Below the pieces are notes generated by a model. The model had not been told where the DNA came from. It searched no databases and saw only the letters and a list, made by a program, of their open reading frames with translations. Made by a program: the position numbers and the translations under genes. From positions 96,648 to 160,647 of the forward strand of contig POWB01000007.1 of assembly GCA_010912705.1 (NCBI GenBank): a DNA stretch of 64,000 bases. Reading direction: 5' to 3'. How positions within the stretch are numbered: the first letter of the stretch is position 1; each line of letters opens with the position of its first letter. This document shows positions 10,246 to 19,815 of the stretch, one piece after another. This stretch comes from Halochromatium sp. (GTDB lineage: Bacteria > Pseudomonadota > Gammaproteobacteria > Chromatiales > Chromatiaceae).

Positions 10246-10995
10246 ATGAAACATCCTGTCCGAGTCCGATCTGCAGTAGCCATCATGGCTCTGGCCGCCG
10301 GCTCAACCCTCGCTGTCGCCGACGAGCCAACATTGCTCGAGAAGCTCAAGGAGGGTGCTGCAAAGACCGCGGAACAGATCGGCACCGCGACCAGTGCAGC
10401 CACCGATGCGGCCGGTAAAGCGCTAGACAAGGCCGCGGCAAGTGCGAATCAGACGGTCGAGTCAACCAAATATGATCTTGGCGATGCGGCCACCCCGGAA
10501 GCGACGCGCGCCAAGCTCGATGCGCTGACAGAGGAAACCCTAGAGCAGTTGTTTGCCAAGGAGCCGGCGGCCAAAAAGCTGTTCGACGAGAGCGCCGGCT
10601 ACGCGGTCTTTGTCAGCCGACAGGTTCAGATGCTGGTCGCAGCTGGCTACGGGCGCGGTGTTGCGGTCGACCGCGAGACCGATCAGCGCACCTATATGAA
10701 GATGGGCAGCGGTGGTGTCGGCGTCGGCTTTGGGCTTGGCGGATTCGCGACCAAGACCGTGATCCTGTTCGAGACGCCCTTCGCCTTCAACAAGTTCGTC
10801 ACCCAAGGCACCGATGCCAGTGCCGAGGCGGGCACCATGACCGGCGATCAGACCGATCAGTTGAAGTTCAACTTCAACGACAGCGGCCAGGCGATCTTCG
10901 TCCTCACCGGCGACGGCTGGAAGATCTCGGCCAAGCTGCTAGCGACCAAGTATTGGCCGGATCAGAGCTTGAATAAAGCACCTTCCGCTGACTGA
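10246..10995 (+). CDS. SYLF/YSC84-type lipid-binding exported protein
   Basis: This 249-residue protein has a signal peptide that ends near ALA-like residues 22-26 (SLTLAVA-type). It continues with an Ala/Lys-rich helical region and a C-terminal SYLF (YSC84) domain from about residue 105. The domain shows LFDESAGYAVF and GYGRGVAVD, then MKMGSGGVGVGFGLGG, which are typical blocks. SYLF domains bind phosphoinositides or other lipids in eukaryotes, and the bacterial members are periplasmic or outer-membrane associated with unknown role. The gene stands alone, downstream of two small genes on the same strand. Confidence 0.85.
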   Translation: MKHPVRVRSAVAIMALAAGSTLAVADEPTLLEKLKEGAAKTAEQIGTATSAATDAAGKALDKAAASANQTVESTKYDLGDAATPEATRAKLDALTEETLEQLFAKEPAAKKLFDESAGYAVFVSRQVQMLVAAGYGRGVAVDRETDQRTYMKMGSGGVGVGFGLGGFATKTVILFETPFAFNKFVTQGTDASAEAGTMTGDQTDQLKFNFNDSGQAIFVLTGDGWKISAKLLATKYWPDQSLNKAPSAD

Positions 10996-11049
10996 AAAGC
11001 TGGCTCTTAGACGATCTACGGCAAATCTCATACGATCTTCCCAAAGATT

Positions 11050-11118
11050 AAGAACCACAGATGAGCACAGATCAAGCTGGATAGAAACAGCAAGGATCTG
11101 TGTCTCGTCTTAAGATCG
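11050..11118. repeat. Hairpin repeat of the ACCACAGATGAGCACAGAT type
   Basis: The segment contains AACCACAGATGAGCACAGATC and, 20 bases on, GATCTGTGTCTCGTCTTA. The inner 8 bases (11066-11073 and 11095-11102) pair perfectly and TAAGA/TCTTA extends the arms. The sequence resembles a dispersed short intergenic repeat found in many bacteria. Only one copy is seen here. Confidence 0.4.
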
Positions 11119-11206
11119 GCTGTTGCAGGTTGATGATCCGTCAAGTCCTGCGCTCCGTGGTACCAGCGGTTTCAAAAATGGCCTTAAGTATCCATGGAAT
11201 CCTTGC

Positions 11207-12142
11207 TCAGCCGGAGTCATCTGCTGCCCGTGAACGCAATAGAGACCTGCTCATGGGCCGCAGGACGTACTGCACTAGCGCCATGGTCAACGCGAAGAAA
11301 GCAAGAACCTGCAAGGGTCGTGCAGCGGCCGGATAGCCACCGTCATCGAAGAAGAGACCAATCGCGGCAAATCCGGCGAGCACGACGAAGGCGAGATGCA
11401 CGTCCGGATCGTAAATGCCCCAAAGGCTGCGCCGGGCGAGCGACACGCCTGCCAACGCCGCTAGCGCACCACCTGCAAGACCGGCCATCACATCGACCGG
11501 CCAATGCACACCAACCGCAACCCGGCTCAGCCCGGCGGCGGTCGCTAACACGAGAAAGATGAGTCGCCAGCGCGCCTGCTGGGCATAGTAGATGAGCACC
11601 CCGAAGAAGACCGCGGCGGTCACGCTGTGGCCCGATGGAAAGCTCTGCTTGCGATGCTCAACGCCAATCAGCTCGAAGCTTTCGAGCGATAAGACCGCAG
11701 GCGGGCGAGCAGCGTCGATCAGGGGCTTGAGCCCGCGTGCGTAGGCAATCGCCACCAGCGCGGCGCAGAGCAACGCCCAAAAAACGCGAGGATGTCGGTA
11801 CGACAGCAACAGCGCCAAGGTCAATGCGACCCGCTCATCCCCAAGCACTGTCAACCACTGCCAGAGGCTTGCTGGTAGTTGAGCGAATAGGCGATTGAGT
11901 GTCAGGAAGCCGCTGTGATAGCCCTCGTCACCAAATAGCAGCAAGCCAATGCCGAGCAAGGCGCAAACCAACGCCCAACCGAGCAGCCAGACGGAGCCAC
12001 CGATCGCGACGGCAGGATCACGCTCAGCACCGACCGTCAGCGCTTGTCTCAGGCCCATGTCTAGCTTGCTAATCACCATCAGCGCGCTGAGCTTTTCTAG
12101 CTTATTCTGTATCACTGCAGGAACATGTACTAGACTACTCAT
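11207..12142 (-). CDS. PAP2-family membrane phosphatase
   Basis: A 311-residue integral membrane protein with about six helices. It has the three phosphatase motifs of the acid-phosphatase/PAP2 superfamily: K-x6-RP (KPLIDAARP), PSGH and SR-x5-H-x3-D (SRVAVGVHWPVD). Members dephosphorylate phosphatidate, undecaprenyl diphosphate or PG-phosphate at the periplasmic face; the substrate here is not determinable. An N-terminal 35-residue extension precedes the first helix, and the C terminus adds two helices after the last motif. The gene is transcribed away from the large exported repeat protein, which begins only 11 bases from its start codon. Confidence 0.87.
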   Translation of the reverse strand: MSSLVHVPAVIQNKLEKLSALMVISKLDMGLRQALTVGAERDPAVAIGGSVWLLGWALVCALLGIGLLLFGDEGYHSGFLTLNRLFAQLPASLWQWLTVLGDERVALTLALLLSYRHPRVFWALLCAALVAIAYARGLKPLIDAARPPAVLSLESFELIGVEHRKQSFPSGHSVTAAVFFGVLIYYAQQARWRLIFLVLATAAGLSRVAVGVHWPVDVMAGLAGGALAALAGVSLARRSLWGIYDPDVHLAFVVLAGFAAIGLFFDDGGYPAAARPLQVLAFFALTMALVQYVLRPMSRSLLRSRAADDSG

Positions 12143-12153
12143 AAGAATTCGCC

Positions 12154-15100
12154 GTGCTAGAGATGATTATGAATTATAGAGCGTCCTGGTTCGAGCTGAC
12201 CTTTCATCTGCTCGTTGTTGTCTTTCTCACGCTTACTATGTTGGCTACCGCCTCTGCGGCGGTCTGGCGGCTGCAGACTCCCGGTATTAAGGTCGAGGAT
12301 CTAGCACTTACATCCAACGCTGGCTTTGTCGCTGTCGGTCTTACGGACGCAGTTGCGGATACCAGCGAAGATGCCTGCGTGTTCAAACTGAATGCTGATG
12401 GTGAAGTTTTGTGGCAGCGGGCCTTTGGCGGCGTAGAGTACGATGAGGCCAGGAAGATTTGCCCAAATCAGACCGGCGGCCACATCGTCGCGGGTGAAAC
12501 GGCCTCTTTCGCCATAAATGACACTTGGCGCGAGCGCAAGATCCTAGTTGTCGAGATTGACGCCGCAGGCCATCTAGTCTGGCAAAAGACCTATGGGACA
12601 AACCTCGCGTCGGAAGATGAGCGACCGGATGGGGTGCGCGACATGATCGCAACCGATGATGGTGGCTACCTGTTGGTTGGATTCGTGGGAACGGATGATC
12701 TGGGTGATCATGGACTAGTCCTGAAGCTTACAGCGACCGGCACGATTCAGTGGCAACAACAAATGATGCTCAGTAATGGTGAAAATAGCCAACTACAACG
12801 AGTGATCCAAGCTGCCGATGGCGGCTATCTCGTTGCCGGTGATAATGGCGACCCCTTCATCGCGAAGCTTTCGGTCAATGGTGGCTTGGAGTGGTCACGC
12901 TACTTCGATGATCCCGATGAGCGCACCTATTACTGGGCCGATTGGGTCCAAACAGTGATCCAAACTCGTGACGGCGGCTACCTGCTCGGCCTTGGCACTG
13001 ATCGTGGCGAGTATACAGAAGACATCGCGCTGCTCAAGCTCTCACCAACCGGACTCATTGAGTGGCAATACCGCTATGGAACGGTGGGGGGCTACAATAC
13101 CGGGGGCAAGGAGTATCTAGCCGATATCATCGAACAGGACGATGGCTACCTGCTCGGCCTATCCTATCGAGCACCTTGGGCGTCTTCAGTGATCATGAAG
13201 ATTTCACTCAGCGGAGACATCCTGTTTCAAAAACGTCCGAGTGGTGGAAAATACGTCGAACGTTTCCTGCAAACACCGGATCAGGGTTATGCCCTTGGCG
13301 GCACCTATATTCAAAAGCTTGATCAGGACTTTAGCTATGGACGTATTGAGGAAGGTGGCTGCGATGTTTACACCAGCGATGTAAGGCGCCATCTTTCTGA
13401 GTTTTTTATCGATGAGAGCATCCAACTCAGTGCACAGAGTTCAAGCGTGCAGCCTGAAACGGTTTCAATGTCTATTACCGACCTCGCGCTTGAAATTCCT
13501 CGGAGTTGCTACGTGCCTAACCTCGAAGCGCTCAGGGTCATTCGAGATGGCAATGGATTAGTTACCAGCACTCCCGCCGGCATCTCCTGCGGTGATCTCT
13601 GCTCATCAGGTTTTGCGCCTGGCACGCTTGTTCAGCTCCAAGCGATACCGGCCTTCGGGCAGCGTTTCGCCGGTTGGAGCGGTGCCTGTAGCGGAGTCGC
13701 ACCGATCTGCGAGGTCGAGATCGCCGGCAGTACGAGAGTAGACGCGGACTTCACCGAAACCGCGGCTAGACGTTCGACATGGAAACTTCAGTATCACGAT
13801 ATCTATCGCGACAGCGATGAAACGGTCAACGATATGGTGACCACGCTCGATGGGGGATTCGTTGCCGTTGGCTCAACCACTGCATTCAATGATAGAGACG
13901 CCTTTGTATTCCGCATTAACCAAGACGGCGAGATGCTCTGGCAGCGTGCTGTCGGTGAGGGTGCCGATGAAACTGCCTATCGTGTTCAGCATACCCCCGC
14001 TGGCACCTACGTAGTTGCCGGCGAGACCTTCTCATTTGGTGCTGCCGAGAATGAGAACGACTCGGATCGAAAGGAGATCTTCTTGCTTGAGATCGATGGT
14101 AACGGAGAGGTGCTATGGCAAAAGACCTATGGCACTATCTTTCCAGATAACGAGCGGCCCGATGAAATCTCAGATCTGATCCTGACCGACGATGCCGGTT
14201 ACCTGATTGCAGGTATGTCGACAACTGCTGATGGTGAAAGGCTAGCCTTTGCCATGAAGCTCTCGCGCACTGGTCTTGTCCAATGGCAACAGCGTTTTCG
14301 TCTCAGCAGCGAAGATGCAAACAGCCTATCCCGTGGCATTCAGACTTCTGACGGTGGATATGCCCTGGTCGGTGGGCTCTTAGGTGCCGCTGATCCATTC
14401 CTGATCAAACTCAGCAATAATGGTCTGCTCGAGTGGTCACGCTACTACGACGACCCGCATGAAGGCACCTATCAGAACTCTGATTGGCCCACATCACTGA
14501 TCCAGACCGAGGACGGTGGTTATCTGCTTGGTCTCAGCGCAGAGATCGATGAATGGGACTACATGCATGATGCGGCGCTATTAAAACTATCGCCCACAGG
14601 CCTGATCGAATGGCAATACCTCTATGGCGTGACCGGTCATCAAAACTGGGCTAGGGATTGGACCGTGGATCTGCTTGAGCAAGAGAACAGCTTTGTCGTT
14701 GGCATGGTCTATGCTCAAAACTATCGCGGAGGCGCCGTACTCGATATCGATAAGGCGAGTGGAGCCATCCGCAAGCAGCAACATCCATCAGGTACCGGTA
14801 ACCCCTCACGTTTCTTAGCGACAGCGGATGGAGGCTATGCATTTGCGGGTGATTATCTGACCAAACTCAATGCCAATTTTGGTTACGATTGCCGTTCGGG
14901 AGAAGATGAAGGTTGTACCTGCCAGACGTATGACAGTGAACTCGAGCGCCGTATCGCTGAATATTTCATCGACGATGAGATTCAAATCAGTGCTGAAAAC
15001 GCAGGCTTGCAGGCGCAGACGCGTGATATGGATGTCAGCAGCCTCGAACTGGAGTCCTGGCGAGACTGTTTTGCTTCAAGATCCTCGGGTAGTAACTTGC

Positions 15101-15156
15101 TCAATCTGCTACCGAGTTGGGGTGGTTGGCGCGCTGTCCTATTCAATCATCAGTAA
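12154..15156 (+). CDS. Large exported protein with two homologous beta-propeller-like halves and an InlB-type linker domain
   Basis: A 1000-residue protein. Starts are possible at GTG 12154, ATG 12163 or ATG 12169; all lead into one hydrophobic signal segment that ends near SAAV. The chain is a duplication. The N half (about residues 35-440) and C half (about 550-980) align block for block: both have GGFVAVG, LWQ(R/K)A, DGGYLLG, a LLKLSPTGLIEWQY block and terminal YFIDxxIQ. The repeats resemble delta-60/PQQ-like blades of a propeller. Between the halves (about 450-545) is an InlB B-repeat-like domain with paired cysteines and FAGWSGAC. No sorting signal is obvious. The gene ends 57 bases before a convergent gene. 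Role unknown; perhaps a surface or periplasmic binding protein. Confidence 0.8.
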   Translation: MLEMIMNYRASWFELTFHLLVVVFLTLTMLATASAAVWRLQTPGIKVEDLALTSNAGFVAVGLTDAVADTSEDACVFKLNADGEVLWQRAFGGVEYDEARKICPNQTGGHIVAGETASFAINDTWRERKILVVEIDAAGHLVWQKTYGTNLASEDERPDGVRDMIATDDGGYLLVGFVGTDDLGDHGLVLKLTATGTIQWQQQMMLSNGENSQLQRVIQAADGGYLVAGDNGDPFIAKLSVNGGLEWSRYFDDPDERTYYWADWVQTVIQTRDGGYLLGLGTDRGEYTEDIALLKLSPTGLIEWQYRYGTVGGYNTGGKEYLADIIEQDDGYLLGLSYRAPWASSVIMKISLSGDILFQKRPSGGKYVERFLQTPDQGYALGGTYIQKLDQDFSYGRIEEGGCDVYTSDVRRHLSEFFIDESIQLSAQSSSVQPETVSMSITDLALEIPRSCYVPNLEALRVIRDGNGLVTSTPAGISCGDLCSSGFAPGTLVQLQAIPAFGQRFAGWSGACSGVAPICEVEIAGSTRVDADFTETAARRSTWKLQYHDIYRDSDETVNDMVTTLDGGFVAVGSTTAFNDRDAFVFRINQDGEMLWQRAVGEGADETAYRVQHTPAGTYVVAGETFSFGAAENENDSDRKEIFLLEIDGNGEVLWQKTYGTIFPDNERPDEISDLILTDDAGYLIAGMSTTADGERLAFAMKLSRTGLVQWQQRFRLSSEDANSLSRGIQTSDGGYALVGGLLGAADPFLIKLSNNGLLEWSRYYDDPHEGTYQNSDWPTSLIQTEDGGYLLGLSAEIDEWDYMHDAALLKLSPTGLIEWQYLYGVTGHQNWARDWTVDLLEQENSFVVGMVYAQNYRGGAVLDIDKASGAIRKQQHPSGTGNPSRFLATADGGYAFAGDYLTKLNANFGYDCRSGEDEGCTCQTYDSELERRIAEYFIDDEIQISAENAGLQAQTRDMDVSSLELESWRDCFASRSSGSNLLNLLPSWGGWRAVLFNHQ

Positions 15157-15213
15157 GCGGCAAACACGTATCATAACAAGCCTGATGAGCAGCGGCTTCT
15201 GGTCGCTGACTCA

Positions 15214-16812
15214 TCAAAAAGCCGATGCCGACACACCTACCTCAGATTCAATCAATACCAAGGCCACCGGCCCTCGGCGATACTGCAGAGCAAGCCGATT
15301 CGGCGCCACGTCCTCGGCCAAACGCTCGAGCTTATCGACGCGCAAGAACACCAGCTCACCAACCTGTGGCTGATCGCTCTCGGGCGTGATCGCATCGCGA
15401 TAGACGCTGAAGCTCGGCATGCTGGTACGGTAAACCACCGTTGGCCGATCGAGCTCACGCGCCAAGAGTCCAGCCTGCTTGACCGGCTCCTGCATCACGG
15501 CAAACACCGCCGGTACCAAAAGACCGAACACCAGCAGGGTTTGAACGACGCCAACCAGTATCAGTCGCTGCCAGAGTCCGACCCGCGACCAGAGCAACAA
15601 ACCCAGCATCGCGACGAACCCAATCCAGGTGCCCAGCCGATACCAGCCGTCGAGCACTCGCGCCCCTTCCGCAAACATGGCCTGCTCATGGACGCGATCG
15701 GCCTGCCCTTCCAGCAGCCCAAGGACGTCGGGCAGTGCCACCATCAAGGCCACCAACAGCAGCGGCGGCAGACATGCCAGCCAGCGGTTGCGCAGCGCAT
15801 CGCGATGTCGCGCCATCAGGATGAACAAGGGCGTGATGCCATAGACCAGATAGTGCGGCAGCTTGGTACCCGAGAACGAAAACACCGCAAACACGGTGAC
15901 GAACCAGAGCAGCAGAAACCGATCCAGCTCATCCGCCCAGAGTTGGCGCACCCTCGGCAGCAGACTGAGAAACCAGCCAGTGAAGGGCAGCAACACCAAC
16001 GGCAGCATCACGAAGTAGTAGCCGGGGAAGCCGGAATGGCCATGCTTCACACCGCTGTAACGTCCTAGATTGTGGCCGAGGAAGAAGCTCTGAAAGAAGC
16101 CCGGGCCGTCGTCGAGATAGATCGCCAGATACCAGGGGCCGGCCACCGCGATGAAGACCAGCCAGCCGCTCCAATCGAAGACCGCGGCGAGCCAGGCGCG
16201 CCATTCGCGCAGCGAGCCGAAGAAGAGCAGGCTCACCACCAAAGGGAAGAACACCGCGACCGGGCCTTTGGTCAGGAAGCCTAGACCGAGCCAGAGGTAG
16301 ACGCGCAGCAGGGTTGCGCGGGTCGGCCGCAGCCGCCAGCGGTAGATCTCGAAGAAGCTGAGCGCGATGAAGAGGTTCAGCAACGCATCGGCGACCGCGG
16401 CCTTGCCGATGATCGCGACCTGCAGCCCGAGCGCCATCACCAAGCCAGCAATGGTTGCAGTCGTCGCATCCAGCCGCTCACGCACGAACCACCAGAGCGC
16501 CAACAGCCAGAGGCTGGCGGCAATCGCCGATGGCAACCGCAGCGCGAATTCGCTCCAGCCGAGCACTGAGACCGAGGCCGCCTGCAGCCAGTAGATCAGC
16601 ACCGGCTTGTCATAACGCGGCTCGCCGTCGCGGTGCGGGGTGATGAAGTGACCGCTGTCAAGCATCTCGCGGGTCGCCTCGGTGAAGGCGCCCTCATCGA
16701 GATCGTAGAGCGGTACCGCGCCGAGCTGCCAAAAGAAGGCCAGCCAGACGATCAGCACCAGAAACCAGGGCGAGACAAGCACCTTTGTCAACCATGCCTC
16801 GCGCAGGCTCAT
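15214..16812 (-). CDS. GT39/ArnT-like membrane glycosyltransferase
   Basis: A 532-residue polytopic membrane protein. The first periplasmic loop holds the DEGAF(T) acidic motif after PLYDLD and the RYDKPVLIYWL block, both typical of ArnT and other PMT_2/GT39 enzymes. These use polyprenyl-phosphate sugars to glycosylate lipid A or proteins on the periplasmic face. About twelve helices precede a periplasmic C-terminal domain of about 110 residues. It follows the GT2 gene with the stop and start sharing one base, so the pair acts together: GT2 charges the lipid carrier and GT39 transfers the sugar. The identity of sugar and acceptor is not visible. Confidence 0.88.
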   Translation of the reverse strand: MSLREAWLTKVLVSPWFLVLIVWLAFFWQLGAVPLYDLDEGAFTEATREMLDSGHFITPHRDGEPRYDKPVLIYWLQAASVSVLGWSEFALRLPSAIAASLWLLALWWFVRERLDATTATIAGLVMALGLQVAIIGKAAVADALLNLFIALSFFEIYRWRLRPTRATLLRVYLWLGLGFLTKGPVAVFFPLVVSLLFFGSLREWRAWLAAVFDWSGWLVFIAVAGPWYLAIYLDDGPGFFQSFFLGHNLGRYSGVKHGHSGFPGYYFVMLPLVLLPFTGWFLSLLPRVRQLWADELDRFLLLWFVTVFAVFSFSGTKLPHYLVYGITPLFILMARHRDALRNRWLACLPPLLLVALMVALPDVLGLLEGQADRVHEQAMFAEGARVLDGWYRLGTWIGFVAMLGLLLWSRVGLWQRLILVGVVQTLLVFGLLVPAVFAVMQEPVKQAGLLARELDRPTVVYRTSMPSFSVYRDAITPESDQPQVGELVFLRVDKLERLAEDVAPNRLALQYRRGPVALVLIESEVGVSASAF

Positions 16813-17972
16813 TAAACCGACCCCTCCGAGCCTTGATCCGTGGCGCCGGGCTGCCGCGGTGCTTGCTCTAAGTTGAGGTTAAATCCGCTCGCTTGCACTT
16901 GGCGCCTGATCTGCGCGCCTGATCCAGTACAGTCTTGTTGCTGCTCAACCTTCCAGCCGGCAGCAGCCGGGTCAGTCTGGCGGCAGATGCAGTGATGGGT
17001 GCGCTCACCCGAGGCAAACAGGGTGCGGGTCATGATCTCGGCGAGAACGCCGGTGGTCAGGAATTGGATCGAGGCAACCAGGAACAGGATCGCCACGAAG
17101 AACAGGGGACGATCACCAATATCCTCACCGAGCCCGAACTTGACCCAGGCCAGCCAGGTCATCATGAGTCCGCCGAGCAGACCGAATGAAAGCCCAATGC
17201 CACCAAAGAAATGGCCGGGCCGCGCGCCGAAGCGGAGAAAAAAGAAGGCGACCAGCAGATCGAGCAGCACGCGGAAGGTGCGCGAGATACCATACTTGGA
17301 CTGGCCCAGCTCGCGCGCCCGATGCCCGACCTCGGTCTCGCCGATGCGCTCAGGCGCTGTGACCCCGGCCACCCAGACCGGGATGAAGCGATGCATCTCG
17401 CCGAATAGGCGGATCTCCTTGATCACCTCGGACCGGTAGACCTTGAGGCTGCAGCCGTAATCATGCAGGTGAACGCCGGTGACCCGAGCAATGAGCCCGT
17501 TGGCAAGACGCGACGGGATCTTGCGCAGCAGCAGGGCGTCTTGACGGTCGCGCCGCCAACCTTGTAAGAGATCGAGATCACGCGCCAACAGCTCGTCGAT
17601 CAGGCGCGGGATCTCAGCCGGATCATTCTGCAGATCGCCATCGAGGGTTGCGATCAGCGCACCGCGCGCGGCATCGAAGCCGGCCTGCATGGCGGCCGTC
17701 TGGCCGAAATTACGCCGAAAGCCAATCACCCGCAGATGCGTTCCGTAGCGGGCGGTCTGCTCAAACAGCACTTGGGCGGTGCCGTCGCGACTGCCGTCGT
17801 CGACCAGGATCAACTCCCAGGGATAGGGGTAGATCTGCAGACCCTGATGGATGCGGGCCAATAACGGCTCGATATTATCGCGCTCTTGATAGAGCGGAAT
17901 CACCACCGAGAGACTGCGCGGATGGGGGGCAGGCTGGGGCTGGCGCTTTGGCTGGGGTTCGAGCATATCCAT
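16812..17972 (-). CDS. GT2 family polyprenyl-phosphate glycosyltransferase
   Basis: A 386-residue ArnC/DPM1-like enzyme. The GT-A domain (residues 20-240) has SVVIPLYQERDNI, DDGSRDGT, the catalytic DGDLQNDP and the QGWRRDR block; two C-terminal membrane helices follow at about 260-330. It transfers a sugar from a nucleotide donor to undecaprenyl phosphate on the cytoplasmic face. The last 55 residues after GERTH are odd (Cys-, Gln-rich, low similarity to the usual short tail) and may be a divergent or frameshifted extension. It forms an operon with the downstream GT39 gene. Confidence 0.88.
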   Translation of the reverse strand: MDMLEPQPKRQPQPAPHPRSLSVVIPLYQERDNIEPLLARIHQGLQIYPYPWELILVDDGSRDGTAQVLFEQTARYGTHLRVIGFRRNFGQTAAMQAGFDAARGALIATLDGDLQNDPAEIPRLIDELLARDLDLLQGWRRDRQDALLLRKIPSRLANGLIARVTGVHLHDYGCSLKVYRSEVIKEIRLFGEMHRFIPVWVAGVTAPERIGETEVGHRARELGQSKYGISRTFRVLLDLLVAFFFLRFGARPGHFFGGIGLSFGLLGGLMMTWLAWVKFGLGEDIGDRPLFFVAILFLVASIQFLTTGVLAEIMTRTLFASGERTHHCICRQTDPAAAGWKVEQQQDCTGSGAQIRRQVQASGFNLNLEQAPRQPGATDQGSEGSV

Positions 17973-18075
17973 GATCGACTGAGGCTATACTCGTTGGGAC
18001 TCGCCAACGCGTTGAGGCAAACAATGAGGACGACTGGCCACCGACCCAGCGTTCTATCCGAGCTGACGTTCATAA

Positions 18076-18125
18076 CGCCTCGCCGCGACCGCGGGAATCG
18101 AACCCGCTGCCAACAAGGCGAGGCG
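18076..18125 (-). other. Nested hairpin with tRNA T-arm-like core downstream of fbp
   Basis: On the minus strand, 9-bp outer arms (CGCCTCGCC / GGCGAGGCG) enclose a 5-bp stem GCGGG-CCCGC with a seven-base loop TTCGATT, which fits the tRNA T-loop consensus. It starts 12 bases after the fbp stop. No acceptor stem, anticodon arm or CCA is found, so it is not a tRNA. It may be a transcript-end hairpin or a tRNA-derived remnant. Confidence 0.45.
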
Positions 18126-18137
18126 CTAACCTACAAC

Positions 18138-19151
18138 TCAGCCCTCGTTGTGATAGCCCTGCAGACGCTCGACTTCATCACGCGAGCCAAGAATCACCGG
18201 CACGCGCTGATGCAGACCTTCAGGCTGCATCTCCATGATGCGCTCCTTACCGGTGATCGAAGCACCGCCCGCCTGCTCGACGACGAATGACATCGGATTC
18301 GCCTCGTACAGCAGGCGCAGCTTACCGCCCAGCCCCTTCTCAACCATCTTCGAATCAATCGGATACATGAAGACGCCACCACGGGTCAGGATGCGATGTA
18401 CCTCGGCGACCATGGAGGCAATCCAACGCATGTTGAAGTCTTTGCCCCGTGGACCCTCCTTACCGGCTAGGCATTCGTCGACGTAACGCTTGACCGGGGC
18501 CTCCCAGAAGCGCCCGTTCGAGGCGTTGATCGCGAACTCGGCGGTCTCAGTCGGGATCGTCATGTTCGGATGTGTCAGGATGAACTCGCCGATATTCTGG
18601 TCCAGCGTAAAGCCGTTGACGCCGTTACCAGTGGTCAGGACCATCATGGTCGAAGGGCCATAGAGCGCGTAACCGGCCGCAACTTGCTCCGTACCCGGCT
18701 TAAGAAAGTCGCGCTCGGTCGCGTTGCCATCCGTATCGGCCATGCGCAGGATGCTGAAGATGGTGCCGACCGAGACGTTGACGTCGATATTCGACGATCC
18801 ATCGAGTGGGTCAAAGGTCAGCAGGTACTTGCCGCGCGGGTACTCTTTCGGGATCTCGTAGATCTCGTCCATCTCCTCCGAGGCCATGGCGCCAACGTGG
18901 CCAGACCACTCGGTACTGCGGATGAACATCTCGTTGGAGAGAATATCCAGCTTCTTCTGCGTCTCACCCTGGATATTCTCACTGCCAGCGCTGCCCAGCG
19001 CGCCAACCAGTGCACCATGGTTGACCTGATTCGAGATCATCTTGCAGGCGGTGACGATGTCGTTGAGCAGTGCGGTGAACTCGCCCGTTGCTCCCGGCGC
19101 ATGGCGTTGCTCTTCGGCGATGAATTGGGTGATGGTCGTACCGTGCGGCAT
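18138..19151 (-). CDS. fbp: Class I fructose-1,6-bisphosphatase
   Basis: A 337-residue enzyme that hydrolyses fructose 1,6-bisphosphate to fructose 6-phosphate in gluconeogenesis and, in autotrophs, in the Calvin cycle. The metal-binding signature [25 protein letters not shown] segment lies near residue 110, and the substrate block with [13 protein letters not shown] is near residue 275. The length equals that of the E. coli enzyme (332). The start ATG lies after AGAGGACTGTCCT. The gene is separated by 165 bases from the glycosyltransferase pair downstream and has its own hairpin at the end, so it is probably a single-gene unit. Confidence 0.95.
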   Translation of the reverse strand: MPHGTTITQFIAEEQRHAPGATGEFTALLNDIVTACKMISNQVNHGALVGALGSAGSENIQGETQKKLDILSNEMFIRSTEWSGHVGAMASEEMDEIYEIPKEYPRGKYLLTFDPLDGSSNIDVNVSVGTIFSILRMADTDGNATERDFLKPGTEQVAAGYALYGPSTMMVLTTGNGVNGFTLDQNIGEFILTHPNMTIPTETAEFAINASNGRFWEAPVKRYVDECLAGKEGPRGKDFNMRWIASMVAEVHRILTRGGVFMYPIDSKMVEKGLGGKLRLLYEANPMSFVVEQAGGASITGKERIMEMQPEGLHQRVPVILGSRDEVERLQGYHNEG

Positions 19152-19379
19152 TAGGACAGTCCTCTAGCTTGATTGGGTGGGCACTTTGGCGCGCTCGTCG
19201 GAGCCAGGCTCAGGCGAAGCGTCGAAGCACACGAAAAATTCAGGTAATCGCGCAGTATAGCGATCAGCGACCGATGAAGCACTCTCTGTAAGCAAGCAAT
19301 GCCCATGGTCAAATAGGAATGAGACACGTAGTATGACGAGTCAGTGACAACATCATGGCCGGGCTAACCTGTCGCGACC

Positions 19380-19396
19380 GCGGGCTGCCCGCTTTT
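19380..19396 (+). terminator. Weak hairpin followed by T4
   Basis: GCGGG and CCCGC enclose a three-base loop and are followed by TTTT. No gene ends directly upstream on this strand, so it may be a leader attenuator of the following gene or chance. Confidence 0.2.
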
Positions 19397-19449
19397 GAAC
19401 CGCTCTATCCAACATCTTTCCCTACCCGCTTTCTAGGAGCTTCTGACCG

Positions 19450-19797
19450 ATGTACACGACGCCACCGAACAGGCGCCAGACCCTGCTCGAGCTAATCACC
19501 GGGCTGGTCCGCAAGGTTCAGCGCTTCGCCACATCCCTCCTACCCGTCGATGCCGGCCGGCGCGGCGATTGCAACCGCTGTGGCGCCTGCTGCAAGCTGC
19601 CCTACCCCTGCCCCTTCCTGCGCTTCGACGCCGAAGGGCTGAGCAGCTGCGCGGTCTATTACGCACGTCCGCCGAGCTGCCGCAAATACCCGCGCACCGC
19701 CAGTGAAAACATCACGCCGGCCACCTGTGGCTACTACTTCGTCGATGTCACCGAGATCGGCCGCGCCCAGCCCGCAACCGAGCAGGCTGGCGGCTAA
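19450..19797 (+). CDS. YkgJ-type cysteine-cluster protein
   Basis: A 115-residue protein with eight cysteines in the CxxCxxCC-CP pattern of the YkgJ/CxxCxxCC family (CNRCGACCKLPYPCPF near residues 38-53, then C-x9-C and CGYYF). These are presumed zinc or iron-sulfur binding proteins of unknown function. The N-terminal 30 residues are basic and amphipathic. It lies 18 bases before the MoeB-like gene on the same strand; co-transcription with a sulfur-carrier activating enzyme fits a role in metal or sulfur chemistry, but this is inference. Confidence 0.8.
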   Translation: MYTTPPNRRQTLLELITGLVRKVQRFATSLLPVDAGRRGDCNRCGACCKLPYPCPFLRFDAEGLSSCAVYYARPPSCRKYPRTASENITPATCGYYFVDVTEIGRAQPATEQAGG

Positions 19798-19815
19798 GCC
19801 TTTACCATTAACCGC

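Noticed and set aside
18070..18140. Possible tRNA gene
   Set aside because: Only the T arm fits; no acceptor, D or anticodon arms and no CCA.
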